From: an uncultured Oscillospiraceae bacterium
GTDB lineage: Bacteria; Bacillota; Clostridia; Oscillospirales; Oscillospiraceae
Assembly: GCA_934597345.1 (NCBI GenBank)
Contig: CAKTRJ010000004.1
Span: 1-64,000 of the forward strand
Direction: 5' to 3'
DNA length: 64,000 bases
Positions 8,289-16,609 of the stretch are shown piece by piece. Position 1 is the stretch's first letter. The number at the start of each line of letters is the position of its first letter. The notes beneath the pieces were generated by a model, which searched no databases, had not been told where the DNA came from, and saw only the letters and a list, made by a program, of their open reading frames with translations. The translations under genes were made by a program, and so were the position numbers.

Positions 8289-9512
8289 TCAAAGAGGGAT
8301 CTTCGCCGCCTGAGTCGCCGGATCTGCTATGAAAAATTCCGCGCCCTTGCTGTCCAGCAGGATCAGCGCCGTGGACAGCAGCAGCTCTGTATAGGCCGTC
8401 GGATCGTCCAGCGGAATGGCGAAGTCCTCCCGCATTTTGTGGATACGGTACAGCACCGTGTTCCGGTGGGTAAACAGCGCCGCGCAGGTGTCCTTCAGGG
8501 ATCGCCCGCAGGTCAGGTAGGTATAGAGGGTCTCACAATACTGGCTGCCCTTCTCCCTGTCGCAGGCCGCGAGGGCCTTGACCTGGGGCAGGATCAGGCT
8601 CCTGTACCGCCGGACAGCGGTCAGCATCAGCAGTGTGCGCAGCTGCTCCACATGATAGACGCTGCCGCCGCAGAAGCCGGCATCTGCGACCAAGTCCAGC
8701 GCCTCACGGGCGGTGCGGTACAGGGCGGGCAGGCCGTAGAGATCCGTTATCGGCCCGGAAATGACCACCTTCAGGTGGAACTCTTCCACAAGCGCGTCAA
8801 ATCCTGCAGGATCATACCCCTCGTGCAGAAAAAGAATCACATCGCCTTGATAAAGAAAAGGGTGGGAGGCGTAGAACCGGTAGGTCAGCTCGTCCTTCAA
8901 CTGGCTCTTGCCCAGATACAGGGCGTGATATGCCGCCAGATCGATCAGGGCAAAGGCGGCGGGATGGAAATCCGCCAGATAGGTGCTGGACGCCTGCAGC
9001 CGGAAATAGGCCGCCGAGGGCAAGCCGCCGTCCAGCAGGTGCATCAATATCTCCTCCGCCGTGCCGAAGGGCTTGTCCTGTCGGCTGGCCTCCACAAACA
9101 GCTGCTTGGCCAACACCGTTTCCGCGGTGCGGAACGTCTCCGCCGGAATGTCCGCCAGATGTCCGTCGATGTCCACGCAGACCAGATAGCCCAGCCGCAC
9201 ACCGGCGCTGATCAGGGGTGCGAAGCGGCGGCGACGGGTGCTGTCCGCCACCTCCACATAGTCCGGCCTTCTGGCAGACAGCGCCGGACTTCTGCTGATG
9301 ATGGCGCCCGCCTCATAGGTGATGGCGCCCTGCTGTACGGCGCGGTCAAATAAGGGGTCGGCAAAGCCCGGCGGCGCGTAATGGGCCGCCACGCGGAACG
9401 CGTCATCAATGACCATCAAGGGACAATCCAGCAGCTCTCCCGCGTCGGCAGTCAGCCGCGCAAGGTCATCCTGGGCAAAGAAATCCGCCAGCAATACCGT
9501 TGTATCCTGCAT
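8289..9512 (-). CDS. PucR/CdaR-type transcriptional regulator
   Basis: A 407-residue protein. The C-terminal 60 residues match the PucR helix-turn-helix (TLYTYLTCGRSLKDTCAALF, then HRNTVLYRIHKM), where the phrase HRNTVxYR is diagnostic. The N-terminal two thirds form a GAF-like ligand domain followed by a CdaR-like central domain (about residues 120-300). Relatives activate sugar-acid, glycerate or purine use. The start at 9512 has GAGGTG at good spacing; a longer version has none. It is divergent from a sugar-acid permease and acetolactate decarboxylase and shares their promoter region, so it most likely controls them. Ligand unknown; a 2-keto-3-deoxy sugar acid is a reasonable guess. Confidence 0.85.
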   Translation of the reverse strand: MQDTTVLLADFFAQDDLARLTADAGELLDCPLMVIDDAFRVAAHYAPPGFADPLFDRAVQQGAITYEAGAIISRSPALSARRPDYVEVADSTRRRRFAPLISAGVRLGYLVCVDIDGHLADIPAETFRTAETVLAKQLFVEASRQDKPFGTAEEILMHLLDGGLPSAAYFRLQASSTYLADFHPAAFALIDLAAYHALYLGKSQLKDELTYRFYASHPFLYQGDVILFLHEGYDPAGFDALVEEFHLKVVISGPITDLYGLPALYRTAREALDLVADAGFCGGSVYHVEQLRTLLMLTAVRRYRSLILPQVKALAACDREKGSQYCETLYTYLTCGRSLKDTCAALFTHRNTVLYRIHKMREDFAIPLDDPTAYTELLLSTALILLDSKGAEFFIADPATQAAKIPL

Positions 9513-9531
9513 AAAAGCACCTCGTTCTTGA

Positions 9532-9607
9532 TTGTGCGCTCCGCACAACTTATTTGCAAAAGATTATACTTCCGTTCTCTTGCAAAAGCAAGGAAAATGC
9601 GTAAAAT
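9532..9607. promoter_or_regulatory. Overlapping divergent promoters with palindrome and direct repeats
   Basis: Minus strand: TTGCTT, 17 bp, TATAAT (reading attata at 9563-9568) for the PucR gene. Plus strand: TTGCAA (9580-9585), 16 bp, TAAAAT (9602-9607) for the permease gene. TTGTGCG-N3-CGCACAA (9532-9548) is a perfect palindrome downstream of the regulator's -10 box. TTGCAAAAG occurs twice in direct repeat (9554-9562, 9580-9588), the second copy containing the permease -35 box. These are good candidates for PucR and other operator sites. Confidence 0.6.
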
Positions 9608-9644
9608 GGCAGCATAAAGAAAAAACGCAAAGGAGCGTAAGAGT

Positions 9645-10673
9645 ATGGAAACCAAAAAGAACATCAATATCTGGAAATCGTTGCAGAAGGTGCCTGCCGG
9701 CACCATGTTCGTGCCGCTGATCATTGGTGCGATTATCACAACGATTTGTCAGGGCATTTTCGATTTTGATCTGTGGGGCACGCTGGGTAATCCTATGAAG
9801 GATATGTTCTCATCCTCCGGTCAGATGCTGATCATCGGCCTGATGCTGTTCTGCACTGGCACGCAGCTGAAGCTGTCGGATATGGCGGATGCCCTGCACC
9901 GGGGCGTGCTGCTGATCTTGGTGCGGCTGGGCGTGGCCTACGGGCTGTGCGCCCTGTTCTATGCCCTGTTCGGCTATGAGGGCTTTCTGGGCATTTCCTT
10001 CCTGGCCTTTGTGTGCGCCGTCACCAGCGCCAACGCGGCGCTGTACATGGGCATCATCTCCCCCTTCGGCGACAAGGCCGATAAGGCCAGCTTCGGTATC
10101 ATGCTGATCTGCTCCATGCCGCTGCTGCCGCTGCTGTTCCTGGGCTTCTATGGCCAGGCCGGCTTCGGTGAGGCACAGATTATGCAGATCATCTCCCTGA
10201 TCATTCCCTTCATTCTGGGTATGGTACTGGGCAACATGGATATGGACATCCGCAAGGTGTTTGCCGGCGGCAATGCCATCATCCTCCCCTTCCTGGGCTT
10301 TGAGTTCGGCTCCACCATCAACCTGATCGATGCCGTGAAGATGCTGCCGCAGGGCCTGCTGATGAGCGTCATCTACTTCATCATCGTCATCACCCCGTCC
10401 TATATCTTCGAGCGCACGGTGCTGCACCGTCCCGGCTACGCCTCCGTGGCCAGCGGCTCGCTGGCAGGCGTGGCGCTGGTGATCCCCAGCATGGCGGTAG
10501 CCTCCAATACGGCCTTCGAGCCGTATGTGACCTCCGCCGTAGCCATTCTGGCCTTTGTGCTGGCGGTGACCAACATCCTGTGCCCCTTCATGGTGAAGTT
10601 CATCCTCACCAGGCATCCCGCCGACGAGCAGTCCCGGCAGGATACTCACAAGCTGGCAGACGCCAAGCAATAA
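9645..10673 (+). CDS. kdgT: 2-keto-3-deoxygluconate permease family transporter
   Basis: A 342-residue membrane protein of the KdgT family (sugar-acid/proton symporters of the bile/arsenite/riboflavin transporter superfamily). About ten hydrophobic segments are visible, with the family phrases ISFLAFVCAVTSANAALYMG, FLGFEFGSTINLIDA and GVALVIPSMAVASN. The N-terminus (VPAGTMFVPLIIGA) also matches. It is expected to import 2-keto-3-deoxygluconate or a related pectin- or uronate-derived acid. AAGGAGCG precedes the ATG. The acetolactate decarboxylase gene follows after 44 bp and is probably co-transcribed; the PucR regulator is divergent. Confidence 0.85.
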   Translation: METKKNINIWKSLQKVPAGTMFVPLIIGAIITTICQGIFDFDLWGTLGNPMKDMFSSSGQMLIIGLMLFCTGTQLKLSDMADALHRGVLLILVRLGVAYGLCALFYALFGYEGFLGISFLAFVCAVTSANAALYMGIISPFGDKADKASFGIMLICSMPLLPLLFLGFYGQAGFGEAQIMQIISLIIPFILGMVLGNMDMDIRKVFAGGNAIILPFLGFEFGSTINLIDAVKMLPQGLLMSVIYFIIVITPSYIFERTVLHRPGYASVASGSLAGVALVIPSMAVASNTAFEPYVTSAVAILAFVLAVTNILCPFMVKFILTRHPADEQSRQDTHKLADAKQ

Positions 10674-10717
10674 CCATCTGATCTTCTATACCGATTCGCA
10701 AAAAGGAGTGTGTACAT

Positions 10718-11434
10718 ATGAAAACACTGATCCAGGCGTCCACACTGAACGCATTGATGCTGGGCAATTTTGATGAGACCGTCAGCGTGAAGGACTTCCT
10801 TCACCACGCCGACACCGGTATCGGCACCTACACCGGACTGGACGGCGAGGCCATTTTCGAGGACGGCGTGGCCTACAAGGCCACCGCGGACGGCAAGGTT
10901 GTCGTCATGAAGCCGGAGGACGGCGTAGCCTTCGGCACAGTAGCCAGGTTCGACGAGAGCGTGCCCACCGCGGAACTGCGGGATATCGCGGATATTGAAG
11001 CCATGAAGAAAGCGCTGGCACCTTATGTGGCGGGCAACCAGAACATCTTTTACATGATCAAAGCCACCGGCGAGTTCAAGACCATGCACGTCCGCAGCTG
11101 CTTTGCCAGCCAGAAACCCTATCCCACCCTGCCTGAGGTAGCCAGCAATCAGCGGGAGTTCCACTTCGCCAACACCTACGGCACCGTTATCGCCGTCTGG
11201 TGCCCCCGGTATGTGAACGGCATCAACCTGCCGGGATGGCACTTCCACTACCTCAGCGGCGACAAGACCCAGGGCGGTCACATTCTGGGCCTGTCCGCCG
11301 ATCACCTGACACTGAAGGTCAACCAGATCGAGCGCTTCGACCTGACGCTGCCCCGCAATCCGGAGTTCGCCCAGCGCGACCTGTGCGAGGATCTGAGCGC
11401 CAAGACCGCCGCCGTGGAGGGCGTGAAGAAGTAA
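10718..11434 (+). CDS. alsD: Alpha-acetolactate decarboxylase
   Basis: A 238-residue zinc enzyme that converts acetolactate to acetoin and CO2. The zinc-binding set is clear: H175 and H177 in LPGWHFHYLSGD and H188 in TQGGHILG. The upstream catalytic glutamate (TGEF) and the arginine segment around HVRSC are also present. Length is that of the BudA/AlsD family. AAAAGGAGTG precedes the ATG. No acetolactate synthase is next to it. Instead it follows a sugar-acid permease, an unusual pairing suggesting that extra pyruvate from sugar-acid breakdown is vented as acetoin, or that the enzyme acts on another branched 2-hydroxy-3-oxo acid. Confidence 0.92.
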   Translation: MKTLIQASTLNALMLGNFDETVSVKDFLHHADTGIGTYTGLDGEAIFEDGVAYKATADGKVVVMKPEDGVAFGTVARFDESVPTAELRDIADIEAMKKALAPYVAGNQNIFYMIKATGEFKTMHVRSCFASQKPYPTLPEVASNQREFHFANTYGTVIAVWCPRYVNGINLPGWHFHYLSGDKTQGGHILGLSADHLTLKVNQIERFDLTLPRNPEFAQRDLCEDLSAKTAAVEGVKK

Positions 11435-11498
11435 CTGCGTAGAAAAAATGCGGTTGCTCTTGTCAATCAATGGTACTCTGTCTCAAAATAGACCACGC

Positions 11499-11540
11499 AA
11501 AAGGGCGTCGGGCCGCATATGCGGCCCGATGCCCTTTTTA
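11499..11540 (+). terminator. Terminator after alsD
   Basis: AAAAGGGCGTCGGGCCGCA pairs with TGCGGCCCGATGCCCTTTTT (one G/A mismatch) with almost no loop, ending in a T-run. Confidence 0.9.
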
Positions 11541-11939
11541 GGAGATAATAGAGGTGAAACAAAGGTAAATTAACGCCCACTCCGCCATGATACCGGCGCA
11601 GATCACCAGGCCGATGACTACGGCTTCAAGCGACGGACACGGGGATGTTTAACAGAGCCTATTATTTGTCCGGCGCCTATGGTTTGTGGCGGCCTGTGCT
11701 GATCGTCGGGATGGGGGCAATCGGCGCTTTTTGCCCTGGCGGGCGTCAGCCCGCCTGCGTCTCGAAAACCAAAAATCACTCGAAAATCCATCGCTGGCAG
11801 GTGCCTTGCAGTTTTGTCGGAGCAGAAATGTGTCCAGACAAGAAAAGGCCCACAGAGAATACTTGCCGTATTGTCAAGGGGCTTGACGCAGTATGGGCGC
11901 ATTTCTGCCCGTCAAAACCGTGTCTGCCCTTGCTAATCG
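11541..11939. other. Degraded intergenic DNA without an intact gene
   Basis: No reading frame here has a ribosome site and family-like sequence. On the minus strand, roughly 11610 down to 11545 reads as a hydrophobic segment (VIGLVICAGIMAEWALIYLC), like the end of a lost membrane protein. The rest looks like random frames with many stops. Together with the remnant at 11940-12206 this suggests a decayed block. Confidence 0.4.
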
Positions 11940-12206
11940 ATGGTACTGTTCTTCGGGCTGCATTTCATGATGCTGCTTACCGGAAAGACCCGTTATCCCA
12001 GATGGATGCTCGCGTTTCATCCGGTCACATGAAATATTCTGCTGGTTGTTATTCCGGACATCACGCAGGCCATGCAGGTGCCTGCCGCCACATGGATGTC
12101 CGTGATGAGCCAGAGCAGTACCAACAGTGCTATCGTGATCTGGTGTATCGCGGCCGCGGTTTATGAGAGAAAGCGCGTGCAAAGAGAATGGACACCGGCG
12201 GAGTGA
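11940..12206 (+). pseudogene. Frameshifted C-terminal remnant of a small membrane protein (DUF6796-like)
   Basis: The first frame gives FFGLHFMMLLTGKTRYPRWM and stops at TGA. Shifting by one frame continues as a hydrophobic stretch (NILLVVIPDITQAMQVPAAT) and then SQSSTNSAIVIWCIAAAVYE, and ends at a natural stop at 12204-12206. The joined sequence resembles the end of multi-helix proteins of the DUF6796 type; that family name is from memory and uncertain. There is no ribosome site and no N-terminal part. Confidence 0.45.
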
Positions 12207-12215
12207 CGCTGCTTT

Positions 12216-13622
12216 TCATGCTTCCTGCACGCCTTCCGTATGCAGCTCCCGATAGGTTTTCACAATAATAACTGCTGAGATGACAAAGGTCAGAAGATCC
12301 GACATCGGCATGGAATACAGCACACCGTCCAAGCCGAAGAACACAGGCAGCAGCAGGGCAAAGCCCACGCCGAACACCACCTCGCGGAACATGGACAGCA
12401 GCGTGGATGCCAGCGCTTTGCCCACCGCCTGCAGGAAGATAAAGCACGCCTTGTTGACGCAGGCCAGCACCATCATGCAGAGATAGGTGCGGAACGCCTT
12501 GATAGCAAAATCGGTGTAGTAGCTGCTCTCATTGGCCGCGCCGAAAATGGAGATCAACTGCCGGGGGAAGCCCTCTGCCAGCATAAGAGCCACCGCGCCC
12601 ACCAGTGTCTCAGCCATCAGCAGCCTGGTGAACAACTCCCGGACCCGCAGCTTCTTCTCCGCACCCATGTTATAGCCCACAATGGGGATGCAGCCTGCCG
12701 CCATGCAGACCACGATGGAAATGACGATCTGGAAGAACTTCATCACAATGCCCACCACGGCCATGGGGATCTGCGCATATTGCTCCTGTCCAAACACAGC
12801 GTCCAGCGCGCCATATTTGCGCAGCATATTGTTGATGGCCGCCATCGCTGCCACCAGACTGATCTGCGAAAGAAAGCTGGTGATACCCAGCGTCAGCATC
12901 CGTCCGCAGACACTTCCCCGCAGGGCATAATCGCCGGATGCAGGCTTGATGATCTTCATGTGCAGCAGATACCACACTGCGAGAAACGCCGTTGCCACCT
13001 GACCGATGACCGTGGCAACAGCCGCGCCCATCATGCCCCATTGGAAGATAAAGATGAAGATGGGGTCCAGAATAATGTTGATCACAGCGCCCGCCAGCGT
13101 GGAGATCATGGCAAACCTGGGGTTGCCGTCCGCGCGAATGATAGGGTTCATGGCCTGGCCGAACATATAGAACGGGATGCCCAGCGTGATATAGAAGAAA
13201 TACTCCTGAGAGTGGTGGAAGGTTTCTTCGTTGACGGTACCGCCGAACATGGCGATGATGCCGTCCGCAAAAATGAGATAAACTGCCGTTAAAACAAGAC
13301 TGCTGGCAACCGATAACACAACAGCGTTGCCCACGCTGCGCTTTGCTTTCTCCATTTCACCTCTGCCCAGCGCCATACTGACAAAGGCGCAGCAGCCGTC
13401 GCCTACCATGACGGCGATGGCCAGTGCTACGACGGTCAGCGGGAAAACAACGGTGTTGGCCGCGTTGCCGTAAGAACCCAGATAGCTGGCGTTGGCAATA
13501 AAGATCTGGTCAACGATGTTATAAAGCGCACCTACCAGCAGCGAGATGATACAGGGGACGGCGTATTGCCCCATGAGCTTTCCGATACGCTCCGTCCCCA
13601 AAAACTGATTTCCGTTGTTCAT
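12216..13622 (-). CDS. MATE-family multidrug efflux transporter
   Basis: A 468-residue inner-membrane antiporter with twelve hydrophobic segments in two similar halves. It shows the N-terminal helix-1 pattern ERIGKLMGQYAVPCIISLLV, the PxxR-type loop GQAMNPIIRADGNPRFAMIS and the matching second-half segment. MATE proteins export drugs or metabolites in exchange for sodium or protons; the substrate cannot be told. The start at 13622 has AAAGGTGATC upstream; the alternative start seven codons earlier overlaps that site. The gene has its own promoter and a roughly 165-nt leader containing a terminator-like hairpin (see 13649-13818), so expression is probably induced by relief of attenuation. Confidence 0.92.
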   Translation of the reverse strand: MNNGNQFLGTERIGKLMGQYAVPCIISLLVGALYNIVDQIFIANASYLGSYGNAANTVVFPLTVVALAIAVMVGDGCCAFVSMALGRGEMEKAKRSVGNAVVLSVASSLVLTAVYLIFADGIIAMFGGTVNEETFHHSQEYFFYITLGIPFYMFGQAMNPIIRADGNPRFAMISTLAGAVINIILDPIFIFIFQWGMMGAAVATVIGQVATAFLAVWYLLHMKIIKPASGDYALRGSVCGRMLTLGITSFLSQISLVAAMAAINNMLRKYGALDAVFGQEQYAQIPMAVVGIVMKFFQIVISIVVCMAAGCIPIVGYNMGAEKKLRVRELFTRLLMAETLVGAVALMLAEGFPRQLISIFGAANESSYYTDFAIKAFRTYLCMMVLACVNKACFIFLQAVGKALASTLLSMFREVVFGVGFALLLPVFFGLDGVLYSMPMSDLLTFVISAVIIVKTYRELHTEGVQEA

Positions 13623-13648
13623 AAAGATCACCTTTCTTTTCAAAAATA

Positions 13649-13690
13649 AGAAATGCGCAAGTCCAGCATGATCCGGACTTACGCATTTCT
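13649..13690 (-). terminator. Leader terminator (attenuator) of the MATE gene
   Basis: On the minus strand AGAAATGCGTAAGTCCGG pairs with CTGGACTTGCGCATTTCT, then TTATTTTT follows. This is an intrinsic terminator placed only about 27 bp before the start codon, so reading through it must be regulated for the gene to be expressed. Confidence 0.75.
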
Positions 13691-13704
13691 GCTACACGAT
13701 CTGT

Positions 13705-13722
13705 TTATGAACATTTACCCAT
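13705..13722 (-). CDS. Possible leader peptide (MGKCS)
   Basis: A five-codon frame, ATG GGT AAA TGT TCA TAA, lies between the two leader hairpins. Translated short leaders often drive attenuation of drug-exporter genes. Its ribosome site is weak (GTGGAA), so it may not be translated. Confidence 0.25.
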   Translation of the reverse strand: MGKCS

Positions 13723-13736
13723 TTCCACAAAAAATG

Positions 13737-13779
13737 CGCGTGGTGTTCTGCAACCGGATTTACGCAGAAACGCCACACG
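13737..13779 (-). promoter_or_regulatory. First leader hairpin of the MATE mRNA, possible antiterminator partner
   Basis: On the minus strand CGTGTGGCGTTTCTGC pairs imperfectly with GCAGAACACCACGCG. Its segment TTCTGCGTAAATCCGG resembles the 5' arm of the downstream terminator (TGCGTAA[A/G]TCCGG shared), so it could compete for the terminator's 3' arm. Confidence 0.45.
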
Positions 13780-13789
13780 TTGTAGATGT

Positions 13790-13818
13790 ATTATAGCGGA
13801 CGCGGAGGAAAATTTCAA
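13790..13818 (-). promoter_or_regulatory. Promoter of the MATE gene
   Basis: On the minus strand TTGAAA (13813-13818), 17 bp, TATAAT (13790-13795): a near-consensus sigma-A promoter, about 165 bp before the start codon. Confidence 0.8.
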
Positions 13819-13954
13819 ATACTTATTCTGCAAAGAGGGCTTTGCGGAATAAGTGCCCGCGCATCGCCGCAAGGGAGGTTGCCAAGAGGTGCTGCAATGT
13901 GATACAATCTACAAAACAGGTGTGGAACCATTTGAGATCTGGAGGTGCAGCAGC

Positions 13955-14347
13955 GTGAAAAGGAAAGTATTCGTGGTCGTTGCGGTTGTCTGTATCTTTG
14001 CAGCGGCTTTCTTCATCGGAACAGGCTTTCAGAAAAAGACGGACGTTATCTTGACGGACTACTCTGCCGCGGAAGACGGAACGAGTATCCGCCTTGTTGT
14101 GCAGGGGGCTTCATCAATGGGGTATGTCAGGGGATTTAAGGATGCCGGCGGCGGGGTAAGACCGCATTACCTGACATTTTATCAGACGTTTGGCGGATTG
14201 AACAGTTCGCTGGGCGCGAAAAACACGTTTATACTTGCAATTGGACCGGATGATACCGAGATCTTTTTTAATCGCCCGCAAGGCGGCTATGAATGTGTTT
14301 TGCAAAAAGATGGTGATACCGGCGAATGGATCAGACCGACCGAGTAG
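13955..14347 (+). CDS. Small secreted or membrane-anchored protein of unknown function
   Basis: A 130-residue protein with a basic N-terminus and one hydrophobic segment (KRKVFVVVAVVCIFAAAFFI), either an uncleaved signal anchor or a signal peptide without a lipobox. The outer part (about residues 25-130) is soluble, with no family I recognise (phrases LRLVVQGASS-like and DDTEIFFNRPQGGYEC). The GTG start at 13955 was chosen because GGAGGTG at 13941-13947 precedes it and the signal segment then begins the protein; the longer frame lacks a site. It stands alone, 130 bp before the alkyltransferase gene. Confidence 0.6.
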   Translation: MKRKVFVVVAVVCIFAAAFFIGTGFQKKTDVILTDYSAAEDGTSIRLVVQGASSMGYVRGFKDAGGGVRPHYLTFYQTFGGLNSSLGAKNTFILAIGPDDTEIFFNRPQGGYECVLQKDGDTGEWIRPTE

Positions 14348-14476
14348 GCTTTTGATTGATAATGGACAGCAGGCAGCCCTCCTGTGGCTGTCGTAATAGA
14401 CGAAAGGTGCAAGTGGCTGGCGGCGAGATACCGGAAATGCGGGATGATAAGCCAAAGAAACAGAGGAGGATACACC

Positions 14477-15010
14477 ATGACGTATGTTCAGCATTACGAT
14501 TCGCCGCTGGGCGTCATTCTGCTGGCGGCGGATGAGATCGGCCTGACCGGCCTGTGGTTCGATGGGCAGAAGTACTTTGCCCGCGATCTGTCTGCGGAGC
14601 GTGTGGAGCAGAATACGCCCATTCTTTCAGAAGCCAAGCGCTGGCTGGACATTTACTTTGCCGGTCGGGAGCCGGACTTTATGCCGCCGCTGCACCCCAT
14701 CGGCTCCGCGTTCCGCCGAAGCGTGTGGAATATTCTTTTGGAGATCCCCTATGGGCAGACTACCACCTACGGCGAGATCGCGCGGCAGCTTGCCGCGAAG
14801 CGGGGCTTTCCCCGGATGTCCGCCCAGGCGGTGGGCGGCGCGGTAGGACACAATGAGATATCCATCATCATTCCCTGTCACCGCGTGGTGGGTACCAACG
14901 GCAGCCTGACCGGATACGCCGGAGGAATTGACAAAAAGGTGAAGCTGCTGGAATGGGAGCATACTGATATGACCGGCTTTTTCATACCGAAGAAGGGCAC
15001 CGCACTCTAA
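14477..15010 (+). CDS. ogt: Methylated-DNA--protein-cysteine methyltransferase
   Basis: A 177-residue suicide DNA repair protein that removes alkyl groups from O6-alkylguanine onto its own cysteine. The active site is IIPCHRVVGTNG with the acceptor C134. The helix-turn-helix YGQTTTYGEIARQLA and the N-terminal domain (DSPLGVILLAADEIGL) are both present. Size fits the Ogt-type single-domain enzymes; no Ada domain is fused. GAGGAGGATA precedes the ATG. The next gene, an HD-domain protein, follows after 51 bp. Confidence 0.92.
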   Translation: MTYVQHYDSPLGVILLAADEIGLTGLWFDGQKYFARDLSAERVEQNTPILSEAKRWLDIYFAGREPDFMPPLHPIGSAFRRSVWNILLEIPYGQTTTYGEIARQLAAKRGFPRMSAQAVGGAVGHNEISIIIPCHRVVGTNGSLTGYAGGIDKKVKLLEWEHTDMTGFFIPKKGTAL

Positions 15011-15061
15011 TACGCAGGACGGACTGGCCCCCATATTTCTATGATCGAAGGAGAAGTACAT

Positions 15062-15550
15062 ATGAAGATCGCAGAGATCATGAAGAAAATGATCGACTTT
15101 TCCGGCGGCAATATCCACGACATCGACCACCTCATCCGTGTGTGGACGTATGCCAGGACCATTGGCGAGCTGGAGGGCCTGGACGCGGAAACGCAGTATA
15201 TCCTTGAGGTGGCCGCCATCACCCACGACATCGCCTGCCCGCTGTGCCGGGAGAAATACGGCAATACCAACGGGAAGCATCAGGAGACAGAGGGCGCGCG
15301 CATGGTGCGGGACTTTCTGCGGGATACCGGCCTGACAGACGTGCAGATCGACCGTGTGGCGTTTCTCGTAGGGCATCATCACACATTTGCCGACGTTCAC
15401 GGCAGCGACTATCAGATCCTGCTGGAGGCGGACTATATTGCCAACGCCTCAGAAAATGGCTATGAGCGGCGGAACGTGGAGAACTTTATCCATAAGATCA
15501 TGCGGACGGAGAGCGGCAAGGCCCTTGCCAAAGCGGTTTTCTGCGTCTGA
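15062..15550 (+). CDS. HD-domain phosphohydrolase
   Basis: A 162-residue metal-dependent phosphohydrolase of the small HD superfamily. The metal-binding pattern is visible: the histidine in NIHDIDHLIRV, the HD pair in ITHDIA, and the histidines in HQETEG and GHHHTF, with a late aspartate in EADYIAN. Members act on nucleotides or second messengers; the substrate is not evident. Start at 15062 because GAAGGAG is 7-8 bp upstream. It lies between a DNA repair gene and a PhzF-like gene in one direction and may be co-transcribed. Confidence 0.8.
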   Translation: MKIAEIMKKMIDFSGGNIHDIDHLIRVWTYARTIGELEGLDAETQYILEVAAITHDIACPLCREKYGNTNGKHQETEGARMVRDFLRDTGLTDVQIDRVAFLVGHHHTFADVHGSDYQILLEADYIANASENGYERRNVENFIHKIMRTESGKALAKAVFCV

Positions 15551-15614
15551 AAGCCAGGCGATAAAGCGGCAGGAGTCTGCCATGTGGTTTGAGTAGTAAA
15601 AGGAGAGTACTGAC

Positions 15615-16508
15615 ATGAAATTCCAGATCGTAGACGCATTTACTGACCAGATCTTCGGCGGTAACCCCGCAGGGGTCGTCCTGCTGCCGGAGGGCGCGGA
15701 TTTCCCCGCCGATGAGACCATGCGGCAGACCGCGGCGGAGTTGCGCTATTCCGAGACCGCCTTCATCAAGCCCCTGGGCGGCAGCCGCTTCCAGATCCGC
15801 TACTTCACCCCCGCCGCGGAGGTGGAGCTGTGCGGCCACGCCACCATCGGCAGCTTTCACGCTTTGCGGGACATGGGGCTTGTGGCCGACGGAAACCGCT
15901 GCATCAACGAGACCCTGTCCGGTACGCTGGAGATCGTGGTAGGCAAGGACGCCATCCTGATGGACATGGCCAGGCCTCAGGCGTTTGAGAGCCTGGATAC
16001 GCCGGAGCAGCTGGCGGAGCTGTACCGTGTCATGGGCCTTTCTCACAAGGGTCAGGGCACTGTGAGCGAAAAGGCAGAGCTGTCCCTGCTGCCCCGGAAG
16101 GTCTCCACCGGCCTGACGGACATCATGATGCCTGTGGCCAACGAGGCGGAGCTGGAGAAGATCGCCCCCGACTTCCCGGCCCTGACGGAGTTGTCCCGCA
16201 AGTATAACGTGGTGGGCGTCCACGCCTTCACCGTCAACACCGCCGACGGTCTGATCCATGCCCGGAACTTCGCGCCGCTGTACGACATCGACGAGGAGGC
16301 CGCCACCGGCACCTCCAACGGCGCGCTGGTGTACTACCTGTACCTGAACGGTCTTATTGCGCTGGACAAGGTGTACACCGTGGTGCAGGGTGAAAAGATG
16401 GGCCGTCCCTCCCGTATTTCCGCCCAGATCATCCTGAAGGACGGCCAGCCCTTTGTGAAGGTGGGCGGCCCCGCCGTGACCCTGGCCCAGGGCGAGATCG
16501 CGCTGTAA
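15615..16508 (+). CDS. PhzF-family isomerase/epimerase-like protein
   Basis: A 297-residue protein of the PhzF/diaminopimelate-epimerase fold. It begins with the family signature DAFTDQIFGGNPAGV and shows the conserved acid in YSETAFI, CGHATIGSFHAL in the first half, and ATGTSNGAL (the CGHAT-like loop) in the second. Known relatives isomerise a phenazine precursor, but most have unknown substrates and nothing here suggests phenazine synthesis. AAAGGAGAG precedes the ATG. A strong terminator follows. Confidence 0.85.
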   Translation: MKFQIVDAFTDQIFGGNPAGVVLLPEGADFPADETMRQTAAELRYSETAFIKPLGGSRFQIRYFTPAAEVELCGHATIGSFHALRDMGLVADGNRCINETLSGTLEIVVGKDAILMDMARPQAFESLDTPEQLAELYRVMGLSHKGQGTVSEKAELSLLPRKVSTGLTDIMMPVANEAELEKIAPDFPALTELSRKYNVVGVHAFTVNTADGLIHARNFAPLYDIDEEAATGTSNGALVYYLYLNGLIALDKVYTVVQGEKMGRPSRISAQIILKDGQPFVKVGGPAVTLAQGEIAL

Positions 16509-16524
16509 CGCTTTTAGAGACGGC

Positions 16525-16561
16525 AACCCCCGGCGCAAACATGTCGTTTGCGCCGGGGGTT
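16525..16561. terminator. Terminator between the PhzF-like gene and the convergent anti-sigma gene
   Basis: AACCCCCGGCGCAAAC pairs perfectly with GTTTGCGCCGGGGGTT around a 5-nt loop; no long T-run, but placement between convergent genes is typical. Confidence 0.75.
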
Positions 16562-16609
16562 CGCTATGCGGGTGATGCGGGGCTGAGGGCGGCTGATCCT
16601 GCGCCGGTG

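Noticed and set aside
13649-13779. Known metabolite riboswitch before the MATE gene
   Set aside because: The two hairpins do not show the conserved cores I know for guanidine, SAM, FMN or similar riboswitches; a translation-linked attenuator is the simpler reading.
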